Below are positions 57,305 through 64,000 of a stretch of 64,000 bases of DNA, piece by piece. Source of the stretch: Fimbriimonadia bacterium. GTDB taxonomy: Bacteria > Armatimonadota > Fimbriimonadia > Fimbriimonadales > Fimbriimonadaceae. The position numbers and the translations under genes were made by a program. The stretch's first letter is position 1; every line of letters begins with the position of its first letter. The notes under the pieces were generated by a model. That model was not told where the DNA came from. It worked only from the letters and a program-made list of their open reading frames with translations, and did no database searches. The stretch covers positions 172,665-236,664 of the forward strand of contig JAUICQ010000001.1 in assembly GCA_030427425.1 (NCBI GenBank), read 5' to 3'.

Positions 57305-57775
57305 TTGCTAGCTAAATAATAGAGACCTGGATTCCCTTAAACAGGAACGACAACGCTCTGAGTCATCCTCGAAGGGGATCCACATCCTGCTAATTAGCTA
57401 ACCACCCATTATTGTCATTCCGGAACGGAATCCAGTAGTTTACTAAACATTTTAGGAGTTTTCATATAAGGTCATGGACCCCGGCTCCGTGACGATTTTT
57501 TGTGATATATAATGAAGGATGTACCCTGCAGTGGATCCCATTCTAGGATGACGACCGAGTGAGGAACTGAGTGATAGCTTTCGCCCCGCCTCTGATTTGT
57601 CATTGCTTTGCTAGGAGTCAGAATTATTCATTTTTTCAGATCGGCCGGATATTCCCCTTCGAGGATGACGACCGAGTGGGGAAATGATTGGCAAGTCCAG
57701 CCCCACATTTAAAATTTTAATCTGATTTGTCTTTCCGGCACGGAATCCGGTCTATTATAAATATTATTTTTTCTT
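57305..57775. repeat. Repeat cluster between degP and metK
   Basis: A 471-base gene-free stretch. It contains a truncated inverted copy of repeat A (57447-57490) and two copies of GGATGACGACCGAGTG (about 57547 and 57657). It also has two copies of the pattern TTCCGG(A/C)ACGGAATCC (about 57418-57433 and 57733-57748) and a TCATCCTCGAAGGGGATCC element near 57362. The pieces are in mixed orientation and look like a composite of short dispersed repeats. Confidence 0.75.
57447..57490 (-). repeat. Dispersed repeat A, copy 3 (inverted, truncated)
   Basis: ACATTTTAGGAGTTTTCATA, AGGTCATGGACCCCGGCTCC, then GT. This is the reverse complement of the distal half of the copy at 61594-61661, interrupted by three bases and ending abruptly at CTCCGT, where the other copies continue into the CTTCGAGGA block. 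Confidence 0.75.
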
Positions 57776-58900
57776 TCACAAGGAAAGTATACGAGACCCC
57801 TCAGACGACTCCCACGCAAATTCGCTATGCCCAAAATGACCGTTCTGTGCCGATTTATAGTAATGAGCATTCCTTAATCCAAGTATGTTAATCATTCCTT
57901 TAGGGGAGAGATCGAATCTATCTCTAATCTTCTGCTCTATTTCATCAGCACCCATGCTACCTGTGCCATATGTTTCGATATACATCGATACTGGCTGTTC
58001 AACCCCAATAGCATAGGCCAACTGAACAAGTGCCCTAGATGCGAATTCAGCTTCTACAATCGCTTTTGCTAGGAATCTGGCCATATAAGCACCACTTCTA
58101 TCAACCTTAGTGCCATCCTTACCGCTGAAAGCACCACCACCATGCGGACAGAATCCACCGTATGTATCAACAATAATCTTCCTACCAGTTAAACCTGCAT
58201 CAGCATGCGGACCGCCTAATACAAAGCTTCCAGACGGATTAATATAATACTTAATCTTATCACTCTTATAATCTGAATATTTATCTAGAACATGGTTAAT
58301 AACATGGCTAAACAGTACTTTCTCCACATCATCCCTCTTAAGATTAGAATCGTGTTGAGCAGAAATTACAATCGTATCTATATATAGAGGTTTTCCTTTA
58401 TCATATACAATAGAAACCTGACTCTTGGCATCGGGCCTCAATCCTAATTCCGGATTATTTTTTACTAAGTAATTTATTCTTCCGGTAAGATCATGAGCGA
58501 TTGCGATTGGTAAAGGCATATAGTTCTCTGTTTCATTAGTAGCATAACCAAACATCATCCCTTGGTCGCCCGCACCGCCAGTATCAACCCCCGCAGCAAT
58601 CTCTGCCGATTGTTGCTGAATAGCACTGAATACTGAACATGCATTCCCATCGAACCCTAATTCTGCTCGATTGTAGCCGATATCTAGGACAACATCTCTG
58701 GCAATAGAATCGATATCGATGCGGTGATTCACCTTTATCTCACCAGCAACTACTATAGCTCCCCTGGTGAGTAGTGTCTCACAAGCTACTCTAGCATTCT
58801 TATCTTGTCTAAGACAGGCATCGAGAACAGCATCTGAAATCTGATCCGCCATCTTATCCGGATGTCCTCTACTTACACTTTCGGATGTATAAATAATCAT
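57776..58900 (-). CDS. metK: S-adenosylmethionine synthetase
   Basis: A 374-residue methionine adenosyltransferase. It opens MIIYTSESVSRGHPDKMADQ and shows GAGDQGMMFGYATNET (methionine/ATP site), GGPHADAGLTGRKIIVDTYGG and the P-loop-like GGGAFSGKDGTKVDRS. Full length. It follows cdaR in the same direction, but a 16-bp hairpin lies between them. No SAM riboswitch was recognised in the 109-base leader. Confidence 0.97.
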   Translation of the reverse strand: MIIYTSESVSRGHPDKMADQISDAVLDACLRQDKNARVACETLLTRGAIVVAGEIKVNHRIDIDSIARDVVLDIGYNRAELGFDGNACSVFSAIQQQSAEIAAGVDTGGAGDQGMMFGYATNETENYMPLPIAIAHDLTGRINYLVKNNPELGLRPDAKSQVSIVYDKGKPLYIDTIVISAQHDSNLKRDDVEKVLFSHVINHVLDKYSDYKSDKIKYYINPSGSFVLGGPHADAGLTGRKIIVDTYGGFCPHGGGAFSGKDGTKVDRSGAYMARFLAKAIVEAEFASRALVQLAYAIGVEQPVSMYIETYGTGSMGADEIEQKIRDRFDLSPKGMINILGLRNAHYYKSAQNGHFGHSEFAWESSEGSRILSL

Positions 58901-58967
58901 ATTCCCTCTACTTTTATTTTGGCTTTATTCTAGACGAATATAACTGAAAAAAATATACAAAATTATA

Positions 58968-59006
58968 ATTTTAAAGATATAAGACAGAAACTTATATCTT
59001 TAAAAT
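58968..59006 (-). terminator. 16-bp perfect hairpin between cdaR and metK
   Basis: ATTTTAAAGATATAAG (58968-58983) and CTTATATCTTTAAAAT (58991-59006) pair perfectly over 16 bp with loop ACAGAAA, starting 3 bases after the cdaR stop on the - strand. T-rich sequence follows. Likely terminator or attenuator ahead of metK. Confidence 0.6.
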
Positions 59007-59009
59007 GGC

Positions 59010-59918
59010 TTACTCTAGGTATAAGGTAACTTTTATATCTTGCCTTATAGTAGCGCTCACTTCTTCAGGAACAATAAGGTCTACTACTACTTCCCTACTA
59101 GTATAGATATGAGAAAGATCAATCGGAGTAGTATTAACCGTATAAACAGAACTTACACTAGTGCTACTACCTGTTATTTTAATTGCACTAGGCTGCACTT
59201 TATAATTTACCAATCTCCGCCCTAAAGGCAACTGACCCTTCCACTGGATACTAATAGGCACTTGTTTGGTAGCCGGAGCATAAGCAACTGCAGGATGTAT
59301 CTGCACGATGTTTGGTTCTACTGTAAGATGAGTAATGTTATTATTACTAGCATCTAATACATCCACTAATGCAGGAGAGGTTTCACTACTGTTAAGCGCA
59401 CTTAAATTTAATAGGGCACGTACTTTGCTAATCTTATCAATATAAGATTCTGGACCACTAATTGTAACCTTACTTGGTTTTACGTGAGAACCTTCATAAA
59501 TCAGCTGCTTTGCTACACTTCCACTCTCTTCTATTACTATATCTTTTGTTACTTTCTTTAAATTTTCAACCTTAATATTCTGAGTTCTACACTTCAGCTT
59601 TAAGTTTAAGTTAGTCTCTATCTTCGATTGTAGGTGAATAGGATAAAACTTTTCGCCCACCTCAGCTTTTTCTAAATTAACAGAGGCTCCAATAAATTCT
59701 GGATGAAGCTGTTCAATATCAGATTCATAGCCTTCTGCAATAATAGTTATGAATTTTGGTTTATTAGTAGCAACTAAAGAATCTTTTAAATTTTTAATAC
59801 GTAGAGGAACTGAAAACTCTCGAACACTTATAGGATGCATCTTGTTTTCCAGATGCAGGAAGAGCATTAAAGAAATAGTGAATGCAATTATAACTAAATA
59901 GATATTCTCCCTTTTCAC
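59010..59918 (-). CDS. cdaR: YbbR-domain protein CdaR, regulator of the diadenylate cyclase
   Basis: A 302-residue protein with one N-terminal membrane helix (IYLVIIAFTISLMLFLHLE) and two or more extracytoplasmic YbbR repeats (about 35-115, 120-205 and 215-295; for example VKPSKVTISGPESYIDKISKVRALLNL). CdaR binds and regulates CdaA in Firmicutes. It begins 10 bases after the cdaA stop, the usual cdaA-cdaR arrangement. The customary third gene glmM is absent here; metK follows instead. Confidence 0.88.
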   Translation of the reverse strand: MKRENIYLVIIAFTISLMLFLHLENKMHPISVREFSVPLRIKNLKDSLVATNKPKFITIIAEGYESDIEQLHPEFIGASVNLEKAEVGEKFYPIHLQSKIETNLNLKLKCRTQNIKVENLKKVTKDIVIEESGSVAKQLIYEGSHVKPSKVTISGPESYIDKISKVRALLNLSALNSSETSPALVDVLDASNNNITHLTVEPNIVQIHPAVAYAPATKQVPISIQWKGQLPLGRRLVNYKVQPSAIKITGSSTSVSSVYTVNTTPIDLSHIYTSREVVVDLIVPEEVSATIRQDIKVTLYLE

Positions 59919-59928
59919 ACTTATAATT

Positions 59929-60759
59929 CTATCCTTTTATTCGTAATTTTGTTTTAATACTTACCTGTTTTTCATCGTCTATTAAATGCTTTGCTAAAAT
60001 ATCTTTCAAAACATTTATATCTTTAATGATGCTATGTTCCCCACTCTGAAAAAGAGATATTGTGCCTTTCTCTTCACTAACCACAATCGCTACGGCATCA
60101 CTCTGTTCAGAGATCCCCATCGCTGCTCTATGGCGCATATGGAACTTAGCTCCTAAATTATTACTTTCGCTAAGTGGAAGCGTACATCCTGCTGCCAATA
60201 CACGATTTCCGTCCAGTAATACCGCCCCATCATGTAGAGGATTCTCTCCATAGAAAATCGATCGCAGTAGATGATTGCTTACGGTCGCATTCAGTACGGT
60301 ACCTGTCGGGATGAGAAAATCGAGCTGATTCTTGTTTACTAGTACTATAATCGCACCAGTCTTACTCGCAGACATCTCGAGAACCGCTAATGCAATCTCG
60401 TCAATAGTCTGCTGGTTCGCGGATGTCTTTTTCTGTAAAAATCGCTGCGGCCACTGACCTATTTTATATAATTCTTCTAGGGTTGCCCGAAGCTCCGGCA
60501 AGAGAAGAATCACAATCGCAAATGGAGCGAACATCGTTGCCTTATCTAATAACCAGTGCAACGTGTTGAGTCCTAATTTGTCACTAAGCAGTAGCGCACA
60601 GACGAAGATAACCAATCCTCCTAAAATCCGCCAAGCTCTGGTCCCATGAATCAGTTTAAGAAGTCGGTAAATGATATACGTTACCAGTAAGATGTCTACC
60701 ATCTGCTTGGGATGGTAATTAAAATAAGTCTGATGAAAAATGTTCTGGATAAATTCCAT
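59929..60759 (-). CDS. cdaA: Diadenylate cyclase CdaA (DisA_N domain)
   Basis: A membrane-bound enzyme of 276 residues (from ATG 60759) that makes c-di-AMP from two ATP. Three membrane helices occupy about residues 20-90. The catalytic domain shows the DGA motif (LHDGAVLLDGNRVLAAGCTLPLS) and the RHR motif (FHMRHRAAMGISEQSDAVAIVVSEE). A longer form from GTG 60786 is possible. The extra nine codons are part of an inverted repeat, so ATG (MEFIQN) is preferred. The start codon is buried in the 21-bp stem described below. Confidence 0.92.
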   Translation of the reverse strand: MEFIQNIFHQTYFNYHPKQMVDILLVTYIIYRLLKLIHGTRAWRILGGLVIFVCALLLSDKLGLNTLHWLLDKATMFAPFAIVILLLPELRATLEELYKIGQWPQRFLQKKTSANQQTIDEIALAVLEMSASKTGAIIVLVNKNQLDFLIPTGTVLNATVSNHLLRSIFYGENPLHDGAVLLDGNRVLAAGCTLPLSESNNLGAKFHMRHRAAMGISEQSDAVAIVVSEEKGTISLFQSGEHSIIKDINVLKDILAKHLIDDEKQVSIKTKLRIKG

Positions 60760-60796
60760 AGCGTGTATCAAGTTTACTTGATACACGCTATGGAAT
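60753..60796 (-). promoter_or_regulatory. 21-bp perfect inverted repeat enclosing the cdaA start codon
   Basis: Two 21-base arms (60753-60773 and 60776-60796) are exactly complementary with only 2 bases between them. The inner sequence is GTGTATCAAGT on one side and ACTTGATACAC on the other. The cdaA ATG (60759-60757) is inside the stem, so the start codon would be fully paired in RNA. It follows the precursor-peptide gene by about 37 bases and could be that gene's terminator, a cdaA translation switch, or both. Confidence 0.7.
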
Positions 60797-60832
60797 AATA
60801 ATCAATCAATTTAGTTTAATTTTTTATATTAA

Positions 60833-61390
60833 TTAACCTTGAGCCATAAACATTGCATTTGGATTATTTAGGTTCGCAAATTCGTTCTGTTTAGCCATAT
60901 TATAACCTTGACCAATCATAGAAGCCATTTGGCCTGCACCCTGTCCTGCTAAAGCAATTTTCTGACCAGTATCTCCACCAACTATACCACCAGCAATCTG
61001 CCCACCTAATGCAGCAAAACCTCCAGCTAATTGAGAATAGAGCCCTACATTAGGATTGAAATTAAATGATTGAGTTGGTTTTGGACTTGGAGCTCTACCG
61101 CCTCTGCTGCGTCTACCACCGGCTACGCCAGCTAGGGCATCCTGACTAACTGCTTCTGCCTGCTGTGCTTGTGCTACTGCTGCTGGGTGATGTGGTAATA
61201 CAAACACTACTGTTTCAGGATCTGTCTGATCTACTACTTGTACGTTTAGTTCTCCAGGAAGTTCTACACCTAAGTATCTTTTAATAGCTCCTCTTGGATT
61301 TCTTGCGAATTCGTCTCTGCATGCTTCGTTATTCCATACACAATGTGCGATAGCTTCTTGTAATTGTTGTAATTGTTGTTCTAAGTTCAT
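60833..61390 (-). CDS. NHLP-leader RiPP-like precursor peptide with glycine-rich core
   Basis: A 185-residue protein. Residues 1-92 match the nitrile hydratase-derived (NHLP) leader class: a short helical start, AIAHCVWNNEACRDEFARNP, RYLGVELPGELNVQVVDQTD, PETVVFVLPHHP, then an Ala/Gln-rich linker and the double-glycine stop AGVAGG (residues 91-92). The putative core (93-185) is a basic SRGGRAPSPKP stretch followed by a Gly/Ala/Gln-rich hydrophobic region with several GG and GxxxG patterns and no cysteine. AGAGGTG gives a strong ribosome binding site. No peptidase-transporter or modifying enzyme is present in the window. It precedes cdaA on the same strand. The role of the core is unknown. Confidence 0.8.
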   Translation of the reverse strand: MNLEQQLQQLQEAIAHCVWNNEACRDEFARNPRGAIKRYLGVELPGELNVQVVDQTDPETVVFVLPHHPAAVAQAQQAEAVSQDALAGVAGGRRSRGGRAPSPKPTQSFNFNPNVGLYSQLAGGFAALGGQIAGGIVGGDTGQKIALAGQGAGQMASMIGQGYNMAKQNEFANLNNPNAMFMAQG

Positions 61391-61593
61391 TTTACACCTC
61401 TGTTGTAATAAATAACTTTTTCAAGTTTATTATTAATATTGGATCTTTATTTTTATTAAACATATGCACTATTGCTGTTTTTATGCATTTTGGTGTTTTT
61501 TTTAGGTTCTCTTTTTGGGCTGGTTCTCCTTCGAGGATGACAATATAGGGTGGGAGGATACCTTAATTGACCGCCACATCTAAACATTGCCTC

Positions 61594-61661
61594 GGAAAAC
61601 ATATAGTTCCCCTTCGAGGACGGAGCCGGGGTCCATGACCTTCTGAAAACTCCTAAAATGT
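61594..61661 (+). repeat. Dispersed repeat A, copy 2
   Basis: GGAAAACATATAGTTCCCCT, then TCGAGGACGGAGCCGGGGTC, CATGACCTTC and on to AAAATGT. It is the most complete copy and matches 1651-1712 at nearly every position of the shared block. The inverted relative lies at 57447-57490. Confidence 0.8.
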
Positions 61662-61784
61662 CCAGCAAGACAAGGAAAAATAATATTTATATTAGACTGG
61701 ATCTCCTTCGAAGATGACAAATCAGAGGGATGTGACTTCCAAGTGTGGGTGCAGAAACTAAGAATAAATTCCCAACTAATACCG

Positions 61785-61830
61785 TCATCGCGGTGTCATA
61801 AAATACCGCGATCCGGCCGATAGTACCTCA
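61785..61830 (-). repeat. Dispersed repeat B, complete copy
   Basis: Reverse complement reads ATCGGCCGGATCGCGGTATT, then TTATGACACCGCGATGACGG. It matches 53574-53622 and partly 1720-1745. Within it CGCGGT and ACCGCG can form a 6-bp hairpin. Confidence 0.7.
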
Positions 61831-61895
61831 GTGAATATATTAGAACAGCCCATTTAGAGGTCTGTATTTATTTACAGCGACATGGTCACTCCCAT

Positions 61896-63137
61896 CTACT
61901 CAGCAAAAAGCGTAGTCTTCTGGAAAGCAATTTTCTCCTGAGCGGTATCTCTCGATCTCTGCATAGAGGCCAAAAACACTCGATTCTTCCCATACTTTTT
62001 ATTCATACTATCCACCGCATGACTCAATTCTATGGTGTTTGTATTATTCTCAAACAGATTCAATGTAACCTGTTCAGGTTTAAAAAGATTAAAAAATGTT
62101 ACACCGACCAATACAGGATTTTTAAATTCAGCCCCTCTCCACATATCAAGAAAAATATCGATAAAATGGGAGGTATCCTGAGTAGGATTCATGCTTACTT
62201 TCTGTTTCCAACTTAAACCCTTCCCTTTTACGTATACCATCATGCCTCTACACCAAAAATTTTCATACCGTAATCTGGCAGAGGCTTTTTGAATGAGACG
62301 GATAAGTACTTCTTTACTGCCATTCTCTGTTCTAAATTCCGGCGGCAGAACATGTGAATGACCCAATGTCGTGCGTTTAGTAGGAGGTATCGATACCTCA
62401 TATCCTCGAAGTAAGTGCCACCACCTTTCCCCTATGATAGACCCAAAAGCTGTCCTTAATTCCAATGCCGTAGCCTGTAAGAGGTGTTTTGAAGAGTATA
62501 TACCAGATCTTATCAGTCTCTGTTCCATACGCTTGTTAATGCCAGTATAGTCGGTAAGCTTTAATGGCAAGAGCATCTCATAAAGTTTGTTCCAGTGCAT
62601 AATGGTGAGTCCGTCTGGTTTATTCATATTTGAGGCGATTTTAGCAAGAAAAGTGTTAGGTGCAATCCCGATATTACACTTAATGGCAGGCCCGATCTTT
62701 TCAGCCAGAATTTTCTTCATCTGATTGCCGATTATAGTTGCATACTGAGGATTCATCTCGTCTCCTAAAAGCATGAAAGACATCTCATCAATACTACATA
62801 CTTTATGGATAGGCAGCACATCTTCTAAAACCTCTAATATGCGTTTGTGATAGTGCACGTAGATTGGAGGTCGGGCTGCGACTAGAGATATTTTCGGACA
62901 TTTTGCAATCGCTTCAGAAACTCTGGTTCCAGTCCCGATTCCGTACTTTTTCGCTTCATACGATGCCGAAATTAGCACACTGCTCTCTGAAAGGACAGGT
63001 ACCACTCCAACAGGTTTACCGAAAAGTTCCGATCTAACATCTTGTTCAACAGAAGCAAAATAGGCATTAAGATCTAGAAATAGAAATCTTAATGGTCTAT
63101 AGGTATTCCAACTTTTTTTTTCTTCTAATAAACTCAT
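61896..63137 (-). CDS. dinB: Y-family DNA polymerase (DinB-like)
   Basis: A 413-residue translesion polymerase. The N-terminal active site is FLFLDLNAYFASVEQDV, with D22 as a metal ligand. The second acidic pair is in VCSIDEMSFMLLG. GKPVGVVPVLSESSVLISASYEAKKYGIGTG gives the fingers, CNIGIAPNTFLAKIASNMNKPDGLT the palm and LKLTDYTGINKRMEQRLI the helix-hairpin-helix thumb. A little-finger domain follows. A DinB (Pol IV) role is likely. No LexA or recA neighbour is present. It is divergent from the serine protease at the window end. Confidence 0.9.
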   Translation of the reverse strand: MSLLEEKKSWNTYRPLRFLFLDLNAYFASVEQDVRSELFGKPVGVVPVLSESSVLISASYEAKKYGIGTGTRVSEAIAKCPKISLVAARPPIYVHYHKRILEVLEDVLPIHKVCSIDEMSFMLLGDEMNPQYATIIGNQMKKILAEKIGPAIKCNIGIAPNTFLAKIASNMNKPDGLTIMHWNKLYEMLLPLKLTDYTGINKRMEQRLIRSGIYSSKHLLQATALELRTAFGSIIGERWWHLLRGYEVSIPPTKRTTLGHSHVLPPEFRTENGSKEVLIRLIQKASARLRYENFWCRGMMVYVKGKGLSWKQKVSMNPTQDTSHFIDIFLDMWRGAEFKNPVLVGVTFFNLFKPEQVTLNLFENNTNTIELSHAVDSMNKKYGKNRVFLASMQRSRDTAQEKIAFQKTTLFAE

Positions 63138-63180
63138 CGAACCAGGATTATTTTTAATTTTCTTACAATAATAAAAACTA

Positions 63181-64000
63181 ATGAAGAATAAAACACGACA
63201 AAATCAGATTATTGCAGTTATATTATATTTCTTTTTTGTGCATACTGTGCACCCGATATCTATTGTACTTCAGCATTCTTCTACTAGAGAGGAGGTAACG
63301 AAAAAAGCTCAGTATCAATCTCTTATAAGCTTCTGTTCGTTGTTAAAAGAATCCACAAACTATTCAGAAGACGAAAAACTTTCAAAATTATCACCTACCG
63401 AAGCCGATCATCTACTACACTTTTATCAAGAATATAAGGATGTGCAAAATCTCCCGATGATAGCAGGTGCAGCCCTGATAGCTCCTGGATGGATTATCGG
63501 TTCCGCACACAACCTTAATGGATCGGTGGGACTCGCCTTCGTTTGCAACCTTGGTGAGAATACGTTTTTCAGTAGAATTGAATCGATCCACCCTTATCCT
63601 CACTTAGATATTGCGTTAGGAAAATTAGCATATCCGATTATGTCCGAAGATTGTAAGCCAGTGAAGTTGGTCGGGACTGATTCTGTATTAAAACCAGATG
63701 ATACATTCTATGCAGTATCTGATTATCTCCACCGCTTAAGTAGTGGCATTTCGGATACCGATATCTTGGAACGTGTACCTATGCCATGTTCTTTAAGCGC
63801 CGAAATAACACCATCTATTCAGAGTATTACATTCTCAGCAATTAATAATTCTACAATCCAGAGAGGCACTCATGGCGGTGATAGCGGAAGTGGAATTGTG
63901 CGTAAGTTATCTAAACCCGACACTGAAGAGTGTGAAATGGAGCTAGTTGCTATCTATCCATCACCAGAAGGGGGGAAACTTGGGAGCGTCTATTTAGGAA
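63181..64000 (+). CDS. Secreted trypsin-like (S1 family) serine protease, 3' end outside window
   Basis: An open frame of at least 273 codons runs from ATG 63181 off the end without a stop. A signal peptide (MKNKTRQNQIIAVILYFFFV, then HTVHP) precedes a propeptide-like helical region. The chymotrypsin-fold domain has the complete triad: H110 (APGWIIGSAHN), D143 (HLDIALGKL) and S235 (GTHGGDSGSGIV). The His region has SAH in place of AAH. The Ser block GGDSGSG is close to GDSGGP with the last residues changed, as in some bacterial trypsin-like proteins. The substrate is unknown. It is divergent from dinB with 43 bases between. Confidence 0.8.
   Translation, partial: MKNKTRQNQIIAVILYFFFVHTVHPISIVLQHSSTREEVTKKAQYQSLISFCSLLKESTNYSEDEKLSKLSPTEADHLLHFYQEYKDVQNLPMIAGAALIAPGWIIGSAHNLNGSVGLAFVCNLGENTFFSRIESIHPYPHLDIALGKLAYPIMSEDCKPVKLVGTDSVLKPDDTFYAVSDYLHRLSSGISDTDILERVPMPCSLSAEITPSIQSITFSAINNSTIQRGTHGGDSGSGIVRKLSKPDTEECEMELVAIYPSPEGGKLGSVYLG

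Larger units (their letters stand above)
61391..61895. repeat. Repeat cluster between dinB and the NHLP gene
   Basis: A 505-base stretch without a supportable gene. It holds repeat A copy 2 (61594-61661), repeat B copy (61785-61830) and two CTCCTTCGA(G/A)GATGACAA elements (near 61527 and 61699). A small imperfect hairpin lies at 61407-61434 in the NHLP leader. An open frame at 61456-61668 is composed of these repeats and rejected. Confidence 0.75.

Noticed and set aside
57305-57775. Insertion sequence remnant
   Set aside because: There are no terminal inverted repeats, target duplication or transposase fragment; short dispersed repeats explain the similarity.
58901-59009. SAM riboswitch ahead of metK
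   Set aside because: The leader is short and AT-rich, with only a simple terminator-like hairpin and no conserved SAM-I or SAM-II core.
61456-61668. 70-codon open frame on the - strand
   Set aside because: It is made of repeat A and neighbouring repeat elements shared with non-coding spacers.

Overview
The window is AT-rich, densely coded bacterial chromosome using the standard genetic code. The organism is a diderm. It has a heptosyltransferase-type GT9 enzyme, two proteins that look like outer-membrane beta-barrels, an HtrA/DegP protease and an MsbA-like exporter. It also carries c-di-AMP genes (cdaA-cdaR), the futalosine-pathway menaquinone gene mqnA, a secreted DUF4127 protein, an MFS-HEAT fusion and an NHLP-type RiPP precursor. 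This mixture is unlike proteobacteria and recalls the Cyanobacteria/Vampirovibrionia/Margulisbacteria part of the tree, but that placement is only an inference. No rRNA, tRNA, CRISPR array, prophage or intact insertion sequence was recognised.

Layout. 1-1.4 kb: end of pyruvate dehydrogenase E1 alpha, then E1 beta, then a repeat-bearing gap. 1.8-3.4 kb: DUF4127 protein. 3.7-7.8 kb: ABC-F ATPase, hflX and prmC on the + strand. 7.8-10.5 kb: ruvA-ruvB and a MerR-type regulator on the - strand. 10.6-14.4 kb: rnhB, the MFS-HEAT protein and a small secreted protein. 14.5-17.2 kb: tsaD, a PIG-L deacetylase and GT9. 17.4-24.4 kb: a barrel protein, nth, hisS, surE, comF, mqnA and rmuC. 24.6-29.1 kb: a surface-glycan island with a flippase, two paralogous GT4 enzymes and the wreck of a third between them. 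29.2-33.2 kb: asnS, an MsbA-like exporter and a lone iron-chelate-type ATPase. 33.2-40.3 kb: dnaE, a second outer-membrane protein, plsY, nfo and a XerC/D recombinase. 40.5-45.2 kb: the tightly packed operon cheC-cheD-HDOD-cheB-cheR-cheY-cheX without cheA, cheW or a receptor. 45.3-51.4 kb: nusB-folD-hydrolase, rlmN and lon. 51.5-57.3 kb: gyrB, an oligopeptide-binding lipoprotein and degP. 57.3-61.9 kb: metK, cdaR, cdaA and the RiPP-like precursor, bracketed by two clusters of dispersed repeats. 61.9-64 kb: dinB and, running off the end, a secreted chymotrypsin-fold serine protease.

The least expected signal is not a gene. Several genes have their start codon inside, beside or in the loop of a long inverted repeat. 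The clearest are cdaA (21-bp perfect stem), xerC (17 bp), rmuC (15 bp) and the DUF4127 gene (12 bp). Weaker versions occur at ruvA, asnS, the GT9 gene and the 17.4-kb barrel gene. Bacterial start sites normally avoid structure, so this may be a translational control device or a peculiar mutational signature. Other strong hairpins overlap or closely follow stop codons (hisS/surE, rlmN, lon, cdaR, the 36.9-kb gene) and are probably ordinary terminators.

Two other signals stand out. The first is the orphan NHLP-leader peptide with a 93-residue glycine-rich core and no modification or export gene in view. The second is a pair of inverted repeat copies that flank the metK-cdaR-cdaA-precursor block. 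Intergenic coordinates were counted by hand and may be off by one base.
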